A DNA stretch of 64,000 nt from Petrimonas mucosa (GCF_900095795.1 NZ_LT608328.1:3403001-3467000); one strand, 5' to 3'. Positions 52,919 through 62,602 are shown, counted from the first letter of the stretch. Program-made: numbers and translations. The notes: generated by a model not told the origin, from the sequence alone.

Positions 52919-54587
52919 CCTAAAAGTCTCAAATAAAAGTTGCATATGTCAGGTAAAGTATTTATCTTTAAAGTGTTATACAAAAACAAACATTCACCCG
53001 ACACATGCAAGACAAAAATAGTAAAAAAATCTCATTTACTGCCTGTTCAGTAAAGAAAAAGTTCAGTTCAGAACAATTAACATCATATTCAGGGTTAAGC
53101 GTAACCTCTGATTTTATCAACCATTGCGGTATTTATGGCAAGCTGGAACATCTTTTTCCAACCATCCGCCACAATGCAAGCCGTTTCAGCACAGCCCAAA
53201 TACTCTCAAGTATCCTGTTGGCATCGTTGTGCGGTGTTCACCGTTTGAAGCGGATTGAAAACTTCACCTTTGACGCCTTGGTTGCCCGCTTGTTGAAGTT
53301 ACCCAAGAACATTGACGAGGACACCATACGCCGCCATTTGACAGGTTTGGGTGAAAGGGGCGCCCGTTCGCTTCACGAGCTGTTGTTGGGTTTTACAGGC
53401 ATGCAAGTTTCCCGTTGCGGTTTAAGCCGCTTGACACTTGATTGCGACTCAAGCACATTTACCGTTTACGGCAACCAACAAGGGGCTGAGGTGGGTTATA
53501 ACTCGCATAAGAAGGGTTCGAAAAGCTATCACCCCATCTTATGTTTTGTCACGGAGATGAAACTGCTTGTCAATTCATGGCTCCGCCCGGGTTCAGCTTA
53601 CACCTCAAACGGAGTTTGTGAGTTTGTCAAAGAAACCTTGGCCGCTCTTCCCCAAAAGGTGGAGAAGGTGTTTTTCAGGGCCGACAGCGGTTTTTTCAAT
53701 GGTGGATTATTTAATTTGTTAGAAGACGGTAAACATGAATATTTGGTGAAAGTAAAGCTGAAAAACCTGAAAGATTTACTTGCCGGGCAGACTTGGCAGC
53801 CGATTGGCCCACGGACGGCGACCTGTCAGTTTACACATCAATGTAGCGGTTGGAGGAATCCCCGCATGTTTTATGCCGTGCGCATCATAAAGCAAATGGT
53901 TGAAGTCGATTATTTTGGCGAAAAACAATTTGTACCCGAGTATGAGTACTTTTGCTATTGCTCGAACCTGAAAGGATTGGATGCCTTGCAGCTCCATACC
54001 CTTTATGGATCCCGATCAGAGAGTGAGAATTGGATCGAGCAAACCAAAAACTCGCTTTGTGCGGGAAAAACCATCACGCATGATTTTTGGGTAAACGATA
54101 TTCTTTGGCAACTTTCGTCATTTGCCTACAGTTTATCGGTGCTCATGCGATACCGGGGCGACTTTTGGGTTTGGCGTCAAGAGCACTCTACCTTCCGAGA
54201 ATGGTTTATCCGAGTGCCGGGAAAAGTGGTGAAATCCGGCAGGCAGGTCACGGTAAAAATGCCAAAGGAGTATTACCGAAAAGCGGGGTGGCGTGATTTT
54301 GAGCAGCGAATAACGACAACGATGACCGGATGACGGATTTTCACTTAATCGTCCATCGCCATCTTTCGTGTCGTAAAAGGGTTTATGACAAGGAATTGCC
54401 ATGCCTTGGAAGAGTGGTAATGTTAATACATATAAAAACGCCACCATAAAAAGTAAATCAACACGTTAAACGTGCAAGAAACAGTGAAGATGAAAAGAAA
54501 ATAAAACGGTATCTCTCGAAAAAAAAGAGAAATTCCGCTTTGAAAACTATTAACTTGAGTTGGGAATTTTAAATGAGATTTTTAAGG
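52919..54587 (+). mobile_element. IS1380 family element, 1669 bp, innermost insertion
   Basis: Inverted repeats begin CCTAAAAGTCTCA on the left and CCTTAAAAATCTCA when the right end is read on the other strand. Flanking TCTA at 52915-52918 and 54588-54591 is a 4-bp target duplication. It holds one intact transposase gene and about 250 non-coding bases at the right end. Confidence 0.92.
53005..54333 (+). CDS. IS1380 family transposase
   Basis: The 442-aa protein has the family layout: FSTAQILSSILLASLCGVHR near residue 58, SRLTLDCDSSTFTVYGNQQG with the first catalytic Asp (about 150), VFFRADSGFFNGGLFNLLED with the second (about 228), and GSRSESENWIEQTKNSLCAG with the Glu (about 338). Complete, so probably functional and the youngest layer of the nested set. 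Confidence 0.95.
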   Translation: MQDKNSKKISFTACSVKKKFSSEQLTSYSGLSVTSDFINHCGIYGKLEHLFPTIRHNASRFSTAQILSSILLASLCGVHRLKRIENFTFDALVARLLKLPKNIDEDTIRRHLTGLGERGARSLHELLLGFTGMQVSRCGLSRLTLDCDSSTFTVYGNQQGAEVGYNSHKKGSKSYHPILCFVTEMKLLVNSWLRPGSAYTSNGVCEFVKETLAALPQKVEKVFFRADSGFFNGGLFNLLEDGKHEYLVKVKLKNLKDLLAGQTWQPIGPRTATCQFTHQCSGWRNPRMFYAVRIIKQMVEVDYFGEKQFVPEYEYFCYCSNLKGLDALQLHTLYGSRSESENWIEQTKNSLCAGKTITHDFWVNDILWQLSSFAYSLSVLMRYRGDFWVWRQEHSTFREWFIRVPGKVVKSGRQVTVKMPKEYYRKAGWRDFEQRITTTMTG

Positions 54588-55977
54588 TCTATATTTGTCC
54601 GGCCGGGAACGGCAACATACTGCGAAAAGGGTTGATTAAGTTTATCACCTATTACAACAACCGGCGACAGCATCAAAGCCTTGATAGAAAAACGCCCTTT
54701 TCCTGGTATGAGTATGCAGCCTGATTCGTTTCCATTGCAAACAAAGGTAATGCCTGTCCCGGAACCTGTCAAGGCTGTGACAAGCGACCTAAAGGTCGGC
54801 CTTGACAGAACCCGTTCCAGGCACAGAGAGTGGTTTACAATGGAAACGAACTAAACTTAAAAACGAGATCCTATGGTCTGACAAGTGGGGAGTAGAATAG
54901 AACAACTTCAGCATGAGCGACAAGGAGCTCGAATCGCGGTTTACCAAGGATAGAGATGAAGCGTCCCCCGTTGTAACGCGGGCAAAAGAGTACGGGGAGA
55001 GCAAGATCCAGTTGATGATAACCATGATAAAGCGAGCCATTAACAAGGGCATCCGCTTTGACTACCTGCTTGCCGACAGCTGGTTCACCTGCTCGGAGGT
55101 GATTCGCTTCATACGTGCCCGGCACATAAAGTGCCATTACCTGGGTATGATCAAGATCGGGAAGAAGGGAGTTACCAGGTACGGTTTTGAAGGGAAGGAA
55201 CTCACCGCCCGGGCACTGATCAATCTGCTTGAAGCCAGGGGTGAAGCCAGAAGGAGCCGCAAGCTTGGTTGTCAGTATATTACCGCTGACGTTCGCTTTG
55301 CGGGCACAGATGTACGTCTCTATTTTGTGAAGAGAAAAAAGGAGTCCTGGAATGGAATAATGACGACCAACCTCTCCCTGGAGTTCCTGGAAGCCTATCG
55401 GATTTATGCCATGCGCTGCTCCCTCGAGGTCTTCTTCAAGGAAACCAAGGGATTGCTGGGTATGGGCAAGTGCCAGTCCCGGAACTTTGCTGCGCAGCTT
55501 GCCGCAACCACGATCACGGCCTTGCAATACAATTTGCTTTCCCTGGCCAAAAGGTTCACCAGTTATGAGACCATTGGCGGAATCTTCAGGGATGTGCAAC
55601 ACTCTGGCATGGAGCTCTCCGTAACGGAGAGGATATGGGGTATTATCCTCGAAATGGTGAAAATCATGACCGGGATCTTCTCCATTGAAGAGGAAGAGAT
55701 CTTCGATGCAATCATTAATAAATCGGATAATCTGGCTCACTTTATCAACTTTTATGAACTAAAATCGGCAAGTTAGCAACTTGCGAAACTTGAATAATTA
55801 ATTTCTCCGGCTGCATAAACCACATTCGTTTACCGTCCTCAAATCGATCAAAACTTTCCAGAGATAATCAGGTAGTTAATTTGTAGCTCTAATAAATAGC
55901 CATCCGTTGATTTTATATTTATATAGCGTAATTTTCCTACGATAATCGCGTTTATATTTTATTGTATGAGATTTTAT

Positions 55978-55998
55978 TTGTACATTTGCACCGTACAA
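55978..55998 (+). promoter_or_regulatory. Palindromic operator over the promoter of the RloAB-like pair
   Basis: TTGTAC (55978-55983) and GTACAA (55993-55998) form a perfect inverted repeat with a 9-base spacer, covering a -7 box TACATTTG (55981-55988). This arrangement suggests repression of the defence pair by a DNA-binding protein. The rest of the 55805-56016 gap shows no gene. Confidence 0.55.
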
Positions 55999-56016
55999 TA
56001 GATAAAATCAACGATT

Positions 56017-57315
56017 ATGATAGCAGAGTTCAGCATTGAGAATTTTTTCTCCATTAAATCAACTCAGAAAATCAGTTTTGAGCCATCGGCAGATACTTTT
56101 ATGTCTGATGAATATTCGTATGAAGTTAAGGACGGGGTAAGATTGCTGAAAGTGGGAATCATCTACGGTGCCAACGCTTCCGGTAAAACGAATATATTAA
56201 ATGCCATCGAATTTTTCAAGATGCTGGTTTTGAGAATGCCTAAAGACAGGACTGAGAAAACCGGGGTTGTCCCTTTCATGTTGGATGACACTTCAAGAAA
56301 CGAAAAGACAAAGATGTCAATGGTGTTCTATATCAATCAGTCAAAGTACATCCTTAGTTTTGAATTGGATGCAAAGCATATCTATTCCGAGACATTGATT
56401 GTTTATGATTCCATTCGCCCGACCAAGCTGTATAACCGAAGTTATGATGCTGCGACAGATTCCTCGACTATCGACTTTGGCGTAAATCTGAAAATGACAA
56501 AGAAAAGCCAGGATGTAATTTCCGGCAACACTATCAATAATTGCAGTGTGCTTGCCGCATTTGGTAAAAGCAACGTAGAACGGACAAGGCTGAATGATGT
56601 GTACGATTATTTTGCCAAGCAGGTAAAAGATGTACTGGCACCCGGTATGTTGCTTTCGGGATATGTCAAATCACGATTGGATAAAGACGAGGCAGGAGAT
56701 TTGAAGAAATTCATTTTAAATTTCCTGAAAGCGTCCGATTTCAATATAGAAGATGTGGTATTACATGAAGAGGAAGAGCTGATTACCCCTGAATTGGAAC
56801 AACTGATTCAGAATGCCCCTATTGATAAAGATGCAAAGGCTGAAATGCTTAGAAAGGGGAAAATTACAAATACGGAACTGACCTTCAAGCATAAGGCGGG
56901 CGATAAAGTATATGATTTGTCGGAAGAATACGAGTCCAATGGCACCATGAGGTTCTTGGGAATGGCGGTGATACTGAATTTCCTGTTAAAGACCAATCGG
57001 TTTGTACCCATTGATGAAGTGGAGACAAGTATTCATTATGAACTGTTGGCTTATTTCCTGAAAGTCTTTCTGGCAAACAGTAACGGAACATCCCAAATGC
57101 TCCTTACCACACACGACATCAATCTTCTCAACGAGGATTTCATTCGCCGTGATACGATATGGTTCACCGACAAAGACGAATTTGGCGAAACTAAAATAGT
57201 ACGCCTGTCTTCTTTGGGACTGCATAAGAATCTTTCCCCATACAATGCTTACAAGCAGGGAAAATTGGTAAAGTTGCCGTTCTTGGGTAGCCAGTATATC
57301 AACCTAAATGACTAA
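56017..57315 (+). CDS. RloA/AbiL-like AAA ATPase (defence-associated)
   Basis: The 432-aa protein is an ABC/SMC-type ATPase of the COG1106 kind. The N-terminus AEFSIENFFSIKSTQKISFE is the usual F-x-N-F-x-S-x-x motif, Walker A is GANASGKTNIL (about 51-61), Walker B is FVPIDEVETSIHYELLAYFL (about 330-349) and the H-loop is LLTTHDINLLNEDF. YESNGTMRFLGMAVILNFLL precedes it. Such ATPases pair with a Toprim- or RloB-type effector in phage-defence operons (RloAB, AbiL, and the related PARIS and OLD types). It overlaps the downstream rloB-like gene by 8 bases. Confidence 0.9.
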   Translation: MIAEFSIENFFSIKSTQKISFEPSADTFMSDEYSYEVKDGVRLLKVGIIYGANASGKTNILNAIEFFKMLVLRMPKDRTEKTGVVPFMLDDTSRNEKTKMSMVFYINQSKYILSFELDAKHIYSETLIVYDSIRPTKLYNRSYDAATDSSTIDFGVNLKMTKKSQDVISGNTINNCSVLAAFGKSNVERTRLNDVYDYFAKQVKDVLAPGMLLSGYVKSRLDKDEAGDLKKFILNFLKASDFNIEDVVLHEEEELITPELEQLIQNAPIDKDAKAEMLRKGKITNTELTFKHKAGDKVYDLSEEYESNGTMRFLGMAVILNFLLKTNRFVPIDEVETSIHYELLAYFLKVFLANSNGTSQMLLTTHDINLLNEDFIRRDTIWFTDKDEFGETKIVRLSSLGLHKNLSPYNAYKQGKLVKLPFLGSQYINLND

Positions 57316-57928
57316 TGATATGGGGCGGACAGTAACAAAAAGTATCGCCATCATAGGCGAGGGAGAAACGGAATGGTTTTATTTCGATTCTCTGAGGATT
57401 GCGTGTCGCTATCCTTTCAAAGTTGCGCCTGACTTTCCGCAGCACAGTGACATAAAACATATTCTGAAATTAGTAAAGTCCTATCTTAACAAGCAGTATG
57501 ATTATATCGTTTGCCTGTTTGATATGGACAGACTATTTCAGTTTCCATCCGAAATGCAACTGTACCAACGAGCAAAGAAAGAGTATAGCAAGAAGAAATA
57601 TGCCGGAAAGGTGATGTTTATAGAAACGAATCCTTGCACGGAATTTTGGTTTCTGCTCCACTTCTTGCCTAATGTGGCCTGTCGGCGATATGAAAGTTAC
57701 GACCAACTGCTTCCCGAATTGCAGAAATATATGCCGGGGTATGAAAAGACAAAACGGTATTTCATACGCACCAACCTCTATAAATACCTGACAGAGAATG
57801 GCGATTTGGAACGGGCAATGTCAAATTCAGAAAAATTGAGTCAACTCTGCAAGGAATCGCCAGAGGATTTGAAGGCATATTCGGAGATTTATAAAGTGAT
57901 AAAATTATTGAATAATTTGATAATATAA
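57308..57928 (+). CDS. rloB: RloB-family protein, likely Toprim-fold effector
   Basis: The 206-aa protein has KSIAIIGEGETEWFYFDSLR near residue 11, where GEGETE looks like the Toprim Glu motif, and YDYIVCLFDMDRLFQFPSEM near residue 59, giving a D-x-D-type motif. IETNPCTEFWFLLHFLPN is the RloB signature. RloB was named from restriction-linked open reading frames and is found with the ATPase encoded just upstream, here overlapping by 8 bases. It is the probable nuclease-type effector. The Toprim reading is inference from motifs. Confidence 0.87.
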   Translation: MTNDMGRTVTKSIAIIGEGETEWFYFDSLRIACRYPFKVAPDFPQHSDIKHILKLVKSYLNKQYDYIVCLFDMDRLFQFPSEMQLYQRAKKEYSKKKYAGKVMFIETNPCTEFWFLLHFLPNVACRRYESYDQLLPELQKYMPGYEKTKRYFIRTNLYKYLTENGDLERAMSNSEKLSQLCKESPEDLKAYSEIYKVIKLLNNLII

Positions 57929-57937
57929 TATGCTATA

Positions 57938-59830
57938 GATGAGTCCACTCCGAAAAGTCGGCGGGACAATTTAGTTGATAATTCTTTTGTACAATAAATT
58001 TTATAAAGCAGGTGAAATTCACCCAAAAAGTTCTTTGAAATATTTGCGTATATCATTATTATTCATTATCTTAGCGGTGTCTAAAACTGCATGAAATGTT
58101 TAAAAAATCAGACATCCATACTCAATTGGATCTGTTTTCTTCGCCAACGGAGTACTTTAGGGACTCCAAGAGGAAGAAATTCCTAAAAGAGGACTCCTGG
58201 CATAACCAGTTCAGAAAACAGGTTGTAATGCGAGTAGATGAGTCCATTTTCAGTGTGCTCTATACAGAAGGTAATGGCGCTCCCAATGCTTCCATACGCG
58301 TTTTGATCGGCATGATGATCCTCAAAGAGGGCTAAGGCTGGAGCGACGAACAGTTGTTCGAGAACTGTCAGTACAATCTTTTGGTACGCAGCGCTTTAGG
58401 ATTAATGTCGCTGGAAGACGCCGAACCGGTACCCTCCACTTATTATCTGTTCCGCCGCAAGCTGGTGGAATATGCCAGGGAGCACGGTGAAGACTTGTTC
58501 AAAAAATGCCAGGCCCAAATTACCAGGGATCAGATACTGGAGTTCGAGGTAAGCGGCAAGCAGGTACGCATGGACAGCAAGCTGATCGGCAGCAACATCG
58601 CCTGGTACTCGCGTTACGAGCTGGTTCACGAGACCCTCCGCCTCTTTATCGCTGAAAGAGAGGAGCATATCTTTAAAAAGAGTCTTTCCAAAGAGATGTT
58701 TTCCCTGATTGAAAGCATCAGGAGTGAAAAGGGAAACAAGGTGGTATATCGCAGCACCAAGGCTGAGATCGACAGCCGCTTTGTAGAATTGGGCAAGCTG
58801 ATGTACCGCTTTATCGAACTTTTCAAAAGATATGACTACGGGATGTACGGGACACTTAAGACTGTCTTGGAACAGCAATACGTGGTAAGCAGCGATAAAA
58901 CCATCCTCCCTCTTGAAAATGAGAAGGTCAGCGCCAAATCCATCCAGTCGCCCCACGACACCGACTGCCACTACCGCGACAAGGACGGCAACAAGGTCAA
59001 GGGGTACTCGGTGAACATCACCGAGACATGCGATCAGGAACGTGACGGTCAAGAGGCGGCGTTGAACCTGATCACCGACACGCGGGTAAAGGAGGTTTCA
59101 GCCCCGGACAACGGTTTCTTTCAGCAAGCCCTGGAACAGACACGGGAAGTAATAACCGGCGAGATCGAGAAGGTGCATGCCGACGGGGCTTACAACAGTG
59201 CCGAGAACCGGGAGTACTGCCAAAGCGATGAAAGCGGCATCGACATGGTGATCACTGCCATTCAGGGAGCGATGCCGAGATATGACATCCGCCTGGATGA
59301 ACATGACGATAGCAACCTGATAGTCAAAGATAACAAGACGGGGGAACTAGTACAATCGTACCCGGTAAAACCCCGGGGAGACAAGACGAAAAGGAAATGG
59401 AGGATCAAAACTGAAAAAGGAGATTATCGGTATTTCGATGAGGATAGCCTTCGGGTTTCCGCTTTAAGGCAGAAACTCAAGAAAATCCCGATAGAGGAAA
59501 CCAATATCAGGAACAATGTCGAAGCGAGTATTTTCCAGTTAGGTTACCATTACTCCAACGACAAGAGCCGATACAGAAGCCTTGCCAAGCATAAACTATG
59601 GGCTTACTCCCGCTCATTGTGGATAAACTTCGTCAGAATAGTGAGATATATCACGCAAATATGTCAAAGAGCACTTTTTGGGCAAAAATTGCCTCAGGAT
59701 ATAGCTAATTTATGTTTCAATATGTACATTATTGTAAATATATTCTTAGTCAATAAAAGTAATCACATTTTTCCGGCGAAACTGCGTTTTTCAGTAATTT
59801 GAAAAAACGGGGTTTTCAGAGCGGACTCAA
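57938..59830 (+). mobile_element. IS1182 family element, about 1893 bp
   Basis: The inverted repeats are TGAGTCCACTCCGAAAA (57940-57956) and, at the other end, the complement of TGAGTCCGCTCTGAAAA (59813-59829). They match at 15 of 17. CTATA flanks both sides (57933-57937 and 59831-59835). The single transposase gene has an in-frame stop. Confidence 0.88.
58096..59802 (+). pseudogene. IS1182 transposase with an in-frame stop codon
   Basis: The frame starts MFKKSDIHTQLDLFSSPTEY and runs to TAA 58333-58335, where the family has LKEGQGWSDEQLFE with Gln; a CAA-to-TAA change explains it. The same frame then continues 482 codons to 59802, including QVRMDSKLIGSNIAWYSRYE with the first catalytic Asp, HADGAYNSAENREYC with the second, and RNNVEASIFQLGYHYSNDKS with the Glu. 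Everything else is intact, so the element is inactivated by one base change. Confidence 0.92.
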
Positions 59831-59831
59831 C

Positions 59832-59839
59832 TATATTTG
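59832..59839 (+). promoter_or_regulatory. -7 box of the XylR-like regulator at the IS1182 border
   Basis: TATATTTG matches the -7 consensus and begins inside the right copy of the CTATA target duplication. No TTG occurs at 19-21 bases upstream within the IS1182 end, so the original -33 region has been displaced to the other side of the element. Confidence 0.5.
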
Positions 59840-59910
59840 AGAAATAAATCAATTGTTTTCCGTGATATGAACAACTTATTTCTTTTAAATGATCGAGGAG
59901 GCCCATTCTG

Positions 59911-61071
59911 ATGAAACGCATACTAATTCTAATTGATTACTCCAGTGAATTTAGCCGCCGTCTGCTGAAAGGATTAATCCAGTACTCGAACGACCATGGG
60001 CCATGGATATTTTATCGTCTGCCCACCTACTATAAAACATTGTACGGCAAAGAGGGTATCGTGGAATGGGCGAAAGAGTGGAAAGCCGATGCCATCATTG
60101 CCCGGTGGGACCACGAAGACACGAACCTACTGGCCACGTTAAACATCCCCATCATCCTCCAGAACTACAAATCCCGGAGCCCCTATTTCTCGAACCTCAC
60201 CGGTGACTACATTGGCACGGGCGAAATGGCTGCACGCTTTTTCATTAAAAGGCGTTACCGCAACCTTGCATATTATGGTAACAAAGGGGTGATATGGTCG
60301 CGGGAGCGAGGCGAAGGGTTTCGGCGGGAAGCAGAAAAGGCGAACCTCAACTACTATTATTTTGAAACAGAGAACTTGAACGGTGAAGATTGGGACACCA
60401 GCCACATGAAACTTGACGATTGGTTGCTTTCACTTCCCAAGCCGGTAGGATTGTTCGCGTGCGACGATAGCTTCGCGTTAAGGGTATCGCAGAGCTGCAC
60501 GATTAATAATATTCGAATTCCGGAAGAAATTTCGCTCATGGGAGTGGATAACGATGAGTTGATATGCCACCTTTCCGACCCTCCCATTTCATCGATCGTG
60601 ACAGACGTGGAAAAAGGCGGCTACGAAGCGGGGAGATTGATTGACCGTATGATAAGCGGGGAGATCGAAGAACCCTTTAATATTATAATCAACCCTACAC
60701 GGTTCGAGCTTCGTAAATCCACGGAAAAGTATGATATCACGAACGAGTATATTTCTCAGGTTGTCAATTTCATCGAGGACAATTTCACTACTAATATTGA
60801 TATCGAGGGACTTACCGAGCTTGTACCTTTATCGCGGCGAAACTTGGAAGTAAAATTCAAAGAAGAGATGGGAACCTCCATTTACCAGTTCATCTTGAGT
60901 TGCCGGATCGACTATTTCGCTCGTTTGCTGTTGACTACCGACCGAACCCTTTTCGACTTGGCGCTGGAATCAGGATTTAATGATTGCAAGAATATCGCTC
61001 GAATCTTTAAAAAATTAAAGGGCTGTACCCCCACCGAATACCGAAAAGAATTCATGGATGACATCCTATAA
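59911..61071 (+). CDS. XylR-like AraC-family transcriptional regulator
   Basis: The 386-aa protein joins a LacI-type sugar-binding effector domain (residues about 1-275: RILILIDYSSEFSRRLLKGL, ARFFIKRRYRNLAYYG, ISLMGVDNDELICHLSDPP) to a C-terminal AraC helix-turn-helix (about 285-386: VNFIEDNFTTNIDIEGLTEL, VPLSRRNLEVKFKEEMGTS, GCTPTEYRKEF). This is the layout of xylose-operon regulator XylR. Here it precedes genes for amino-sugar transport and GlcNAc-6-phosphate deacetylation, so its effector is more likely an amino sugar. A strong ribosome site (GAGGAGG) lies before the ATG. Confidence 0.93.
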   Translation: MKRILILIDYSSEFSRRLLKGLIQYSNDHGPWIFYRLPTYYKTLYGKEGIVEWAKEWKADAIIARWDHEDTNLLATLNIPIILQNYKSRSPYFSNLTGDYIGTGEMAARFFIKRRYRNLAYYGNKGVIWSRERGEGFRREAEKANLNYYYFETENLNGEDWDTSHMKLDDWLLSLPKPVGLFACDDSFALRVSQSCTINNIRIPEEISLMGVDNDELICHLSDPPISSIVTDVEKGGYEAGRLIDRMISGEIEEPFNIIINPTRFELRKSTEKYDITNEYISQVVNFIEDNFTTNIDIEGLTELVPLSRRNLEVKFKEEMGTSIYQFILSCRIDYFARLLLTTDRTLFDLALESGFNDCKNIARIFKKLKGCTPTEYRKEFMDDIL

Positions 61072-61125
61072 CGATTTTTGAAATCAACATTACGCTTTTA
61101 AAGCAATATTCAGCCCGTTAAAAAA

Positions 61126-61133
61126 TACTTTTG
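61126..61133 (+). promoter_or_regulatory. Candidate -7 box of the amino-sugar operon
   Basis: TACTTTTG matches TAnnTTTG about 60 bases before the permease start. There is no -33 TTG at the standard distance, as expected for a promoter that needs an activator such as the AraC-type protein encoded upstream. Confidence 0.45.
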
Positions 61134-61194
61134 TGTAATAAAGGCGTATAAATGCCTGTTTTTATTCTCATCACGAAATATAACACGTATTATA

Positions 61195-62547
61195 ATGAGC
61201 AGTATTCCGGAAATCAAACATGTCAAGGACAAAAGTACCACCATCAAATCGATGATAATACTGGCACTTTTGTATTTTATTTTTGGGTTGGTATCATGGG
61301 TTAACACCATATTGATCCCCTACTTCGAGTTAACACTACAGTTATCGCGTTTTGAATCCTACTTGGTAACGTTCGCGTTTTACATTGCCTACCTGATTAT
61401 GGCTATTCCTTCCTCTTACTTACTCAATAGAGTAGGTTACAAAAAAGGAATGATGTATGGCTTGTGGTGCATGGCAATCGGTGCCCTTCTTTTCGTGCCG
61501 GCTGCCTACTGGCGGGTGTATCAAGTTTTCTTACTGGGACTTTTCTTACTGGGAGTGGGCCTCGCGATTCTTCAATCCGCGGCAAACCCCTACGTCACTA
61601 TCGTGGGCCCCATCGAGAGCGCGGCGAAACGAATGAGCATCGTGGGAACCGGCAACAAGCTAGCCGGCGTAATCGCCAACTTGATATTTGCAGCCGTGGT
61701 AATCCGCGAATCCGATCGCGAACTCATGCAGCAAATTGAAGCAGGCGTGTATACGGGGGCAGATTTAGATGCGGCGTTAAGCACGCTGATACAAGGGGTT
61801 ATGACCCCCTACCTTATTTTAGGTATCGCCTTGTTCATTTTTGGCGTCATAATCCGTTACTCGCCGCTTCCGGAACTGGATCCCAGCGTGGTCAATAAAC
61901 AGTCGACGGAGGATGAAGAGTCTCGGAAATCGATCTTCCAATACCCTGCGCTACTACTTGGCGTTCTCGCCATGTTTTTTCATATTGGCACCCAAATGAT
62001 CGCTTTGGGGACGAGCATCCAATACGCGGGAACCATGGGTGAAAGCCTGGCTGGGCCGGCACAAAATATTCCGTCTTACACCATGCTTCTCACATTCGTG
62101 GGTTACTTCTTAGGAATTGCCCTCATTCCAAAATATTTAAAACAGCGGAACGCGTTGTTAATCTGCGCGAGCATCAACCTCATTTTGTCTGCTCTAATCA
62201 TTACCACCACGGGAACCGTGAACTTCCTGGGAATAAGCACCGATATTTCGCTTTGGTACCTGGTAATGATGGGGCTCCCCAACGCGTTGCTCTATGCGGG
62301 TATTTGGCCCCTCGCCATCAGCGGCTTAGGAAAATACACCAACTTGGGATCAGCATTTTTGGTAATGGCGTTGAGTGGAAGTGCCATTATGCCCATCGTT
62401 TACAACGCGTTTTTCGAACTGAATAACGCGACGTTACCTGCTTTCGAGTCGATGAAGTATGCCTACTGGATCTTGATCCCCTGTTTTGCCTATATCGTAT
62501 GGTACGCCGCATGGGGATACCGCATCAAGTCCTGGAAGAAAAATTGA
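61195..62547 (+). CDS. FucP/NagP-type MFS sugar permease
   Basis: The 450-aa protein has about 12 membrane helices and the FucP-like motifs ALLYFIFGLVSWVNTILIPY (helix 1), YLIMAIPSSYLLNRVGYKKG, LGVGLAILQSAANPYVTIVG and FFHIGTQMIALGTSIQYAG. Members are proton-driven importers of fucose, glucose/galactose or, in Bacteroidota, N-acetylglucosamine (NagP). As the next gene is nagA, N-acetylglucosamine or a related amino sugar is the likely substrate. It is 55 bases before nagA. Confidence 0.92.
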   Translation: MSSIPEIKHVKDKSTTIKSMIILALLYFIFGLVSWVNTILIPYFELTLQLSRFESYLVTFAFYIAYLIMAIPSSYLLNRVGYKKGMMYGLWCMAIGALLFVPAAYWRVYQVFLLGLFLLGVGLAILQSAANPYVTIVGPIESAAKRMSIVGTGNKLAGVIANLIFAAVVIRESDRELMQQIEAGVYTGADLDAALSTLIQGVMTPYLILGIALFIFGVIIRYSPLPELDPSVVNKQSTEDEESRKSIFQYPALLLGVLAMFFHIGTQMIALGTSIQYAGTMGESLAGPAQNIPSYTMLLTFVGYFLGIALIPKYLKQRNALLICASINLILSALIITTTGTVNFLGISTDISLWYLVMMGLPNALLYAGIWPLAISGLGKYTNLGSAFLVMALSGSAIMPIVYNAFFELNNATLPAFESMKYAYWILIPCFAYIVWYAAWGYRIKSWKKN

Positions 62548-62602
62548 TGTGATAATTGAATAAAATCAGCAAATTTACAAATCAAATTAATTGATATAAA
62601 TT

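Larger units (their letters stand above)
52194..54724 (+). pseudogene. IS3 orfB interrupted by IS1380
   Basis: The 5' part (to 52918) has the HTH_21 region CELLGLNRSMQYYKPAVEDP and the integrase core: HVWCIDITYIPMAKGFLYLT (first Asp), IVNSDQGSQFTC (second) and KGRALDNVWIERFWRTLKQE (Glu). The 3' end (54592-54724) supplies LIKFITYYNNRRQHQSLDRK and TPFSWYEYAA. Removing 52919-54587 and one TCTA copy restores a 285-codon frame through EYVYICPAGNG. Disrupted as it stands. Confidence 0.92.
51875..54899 (+). mobile_element. IS3 family element inside the IS4, itself carrying an IS1380
   Basis: The ends are imperfect inverted repeats (TATAATACTCCC... on the left, TATTCTACTCCC... when the right end is read on the other strand, both continuing to a shared TCAGACCA). 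It is flanked by GAA at 51872-51874 and 54900-54902, a 3-bp duplication normal for IS3. Without the IS1380 it is 1352 bp. orfA is whole and orfB is interrupted. Confidence 0.9.
51300..55776 (+). pseudogene. IS4 transposase gene interrupted by IS3
   Basis: The 5' part (51300-51874) encodes the N-terminal and first catalytic region (SLLQVLELLIMFPCFMIKNP, QTVCLMVDDTDFPKTGRRIE with the first Asp, GFKSLFLGITDGKSQF). The 3' part (54903-55776) has FDYLLADSWFTCSEVIRFIR with the second Asp, and WNGIMTTNL and YAMRCSLEVFFKETKGLLGM with the Glu. Removing the IS3 at 51875-54899 and one GAA copy joins them through GRKNNFSMSDKELE to a 482-aa transposase. As it stands it is inactive. Confidence 0.92.
51178..55795 (+). 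mobile_element. IS4 family element carrying two nested insertion sequences
   Basis: The ends are inverted copies of ATTCAAGTTTCGCAAGT (51178-51194 and 55779-55795). The flanks AGTTAATTT (51169-51177) and AATTAATTT (55796-55804) agree at 8 of 9 positions, a plausible target duplication. Without the inner IS3 the element is 1590 bp with one 482-codon transposase gene. Confidence 0.85.

Noticed and set aside
54871-55740. 289-codon minus-strand frame
   Set aside because: It is a shadow of the IS4 transposase 3' part, whose catalytic motifs are clear on the plus strand.
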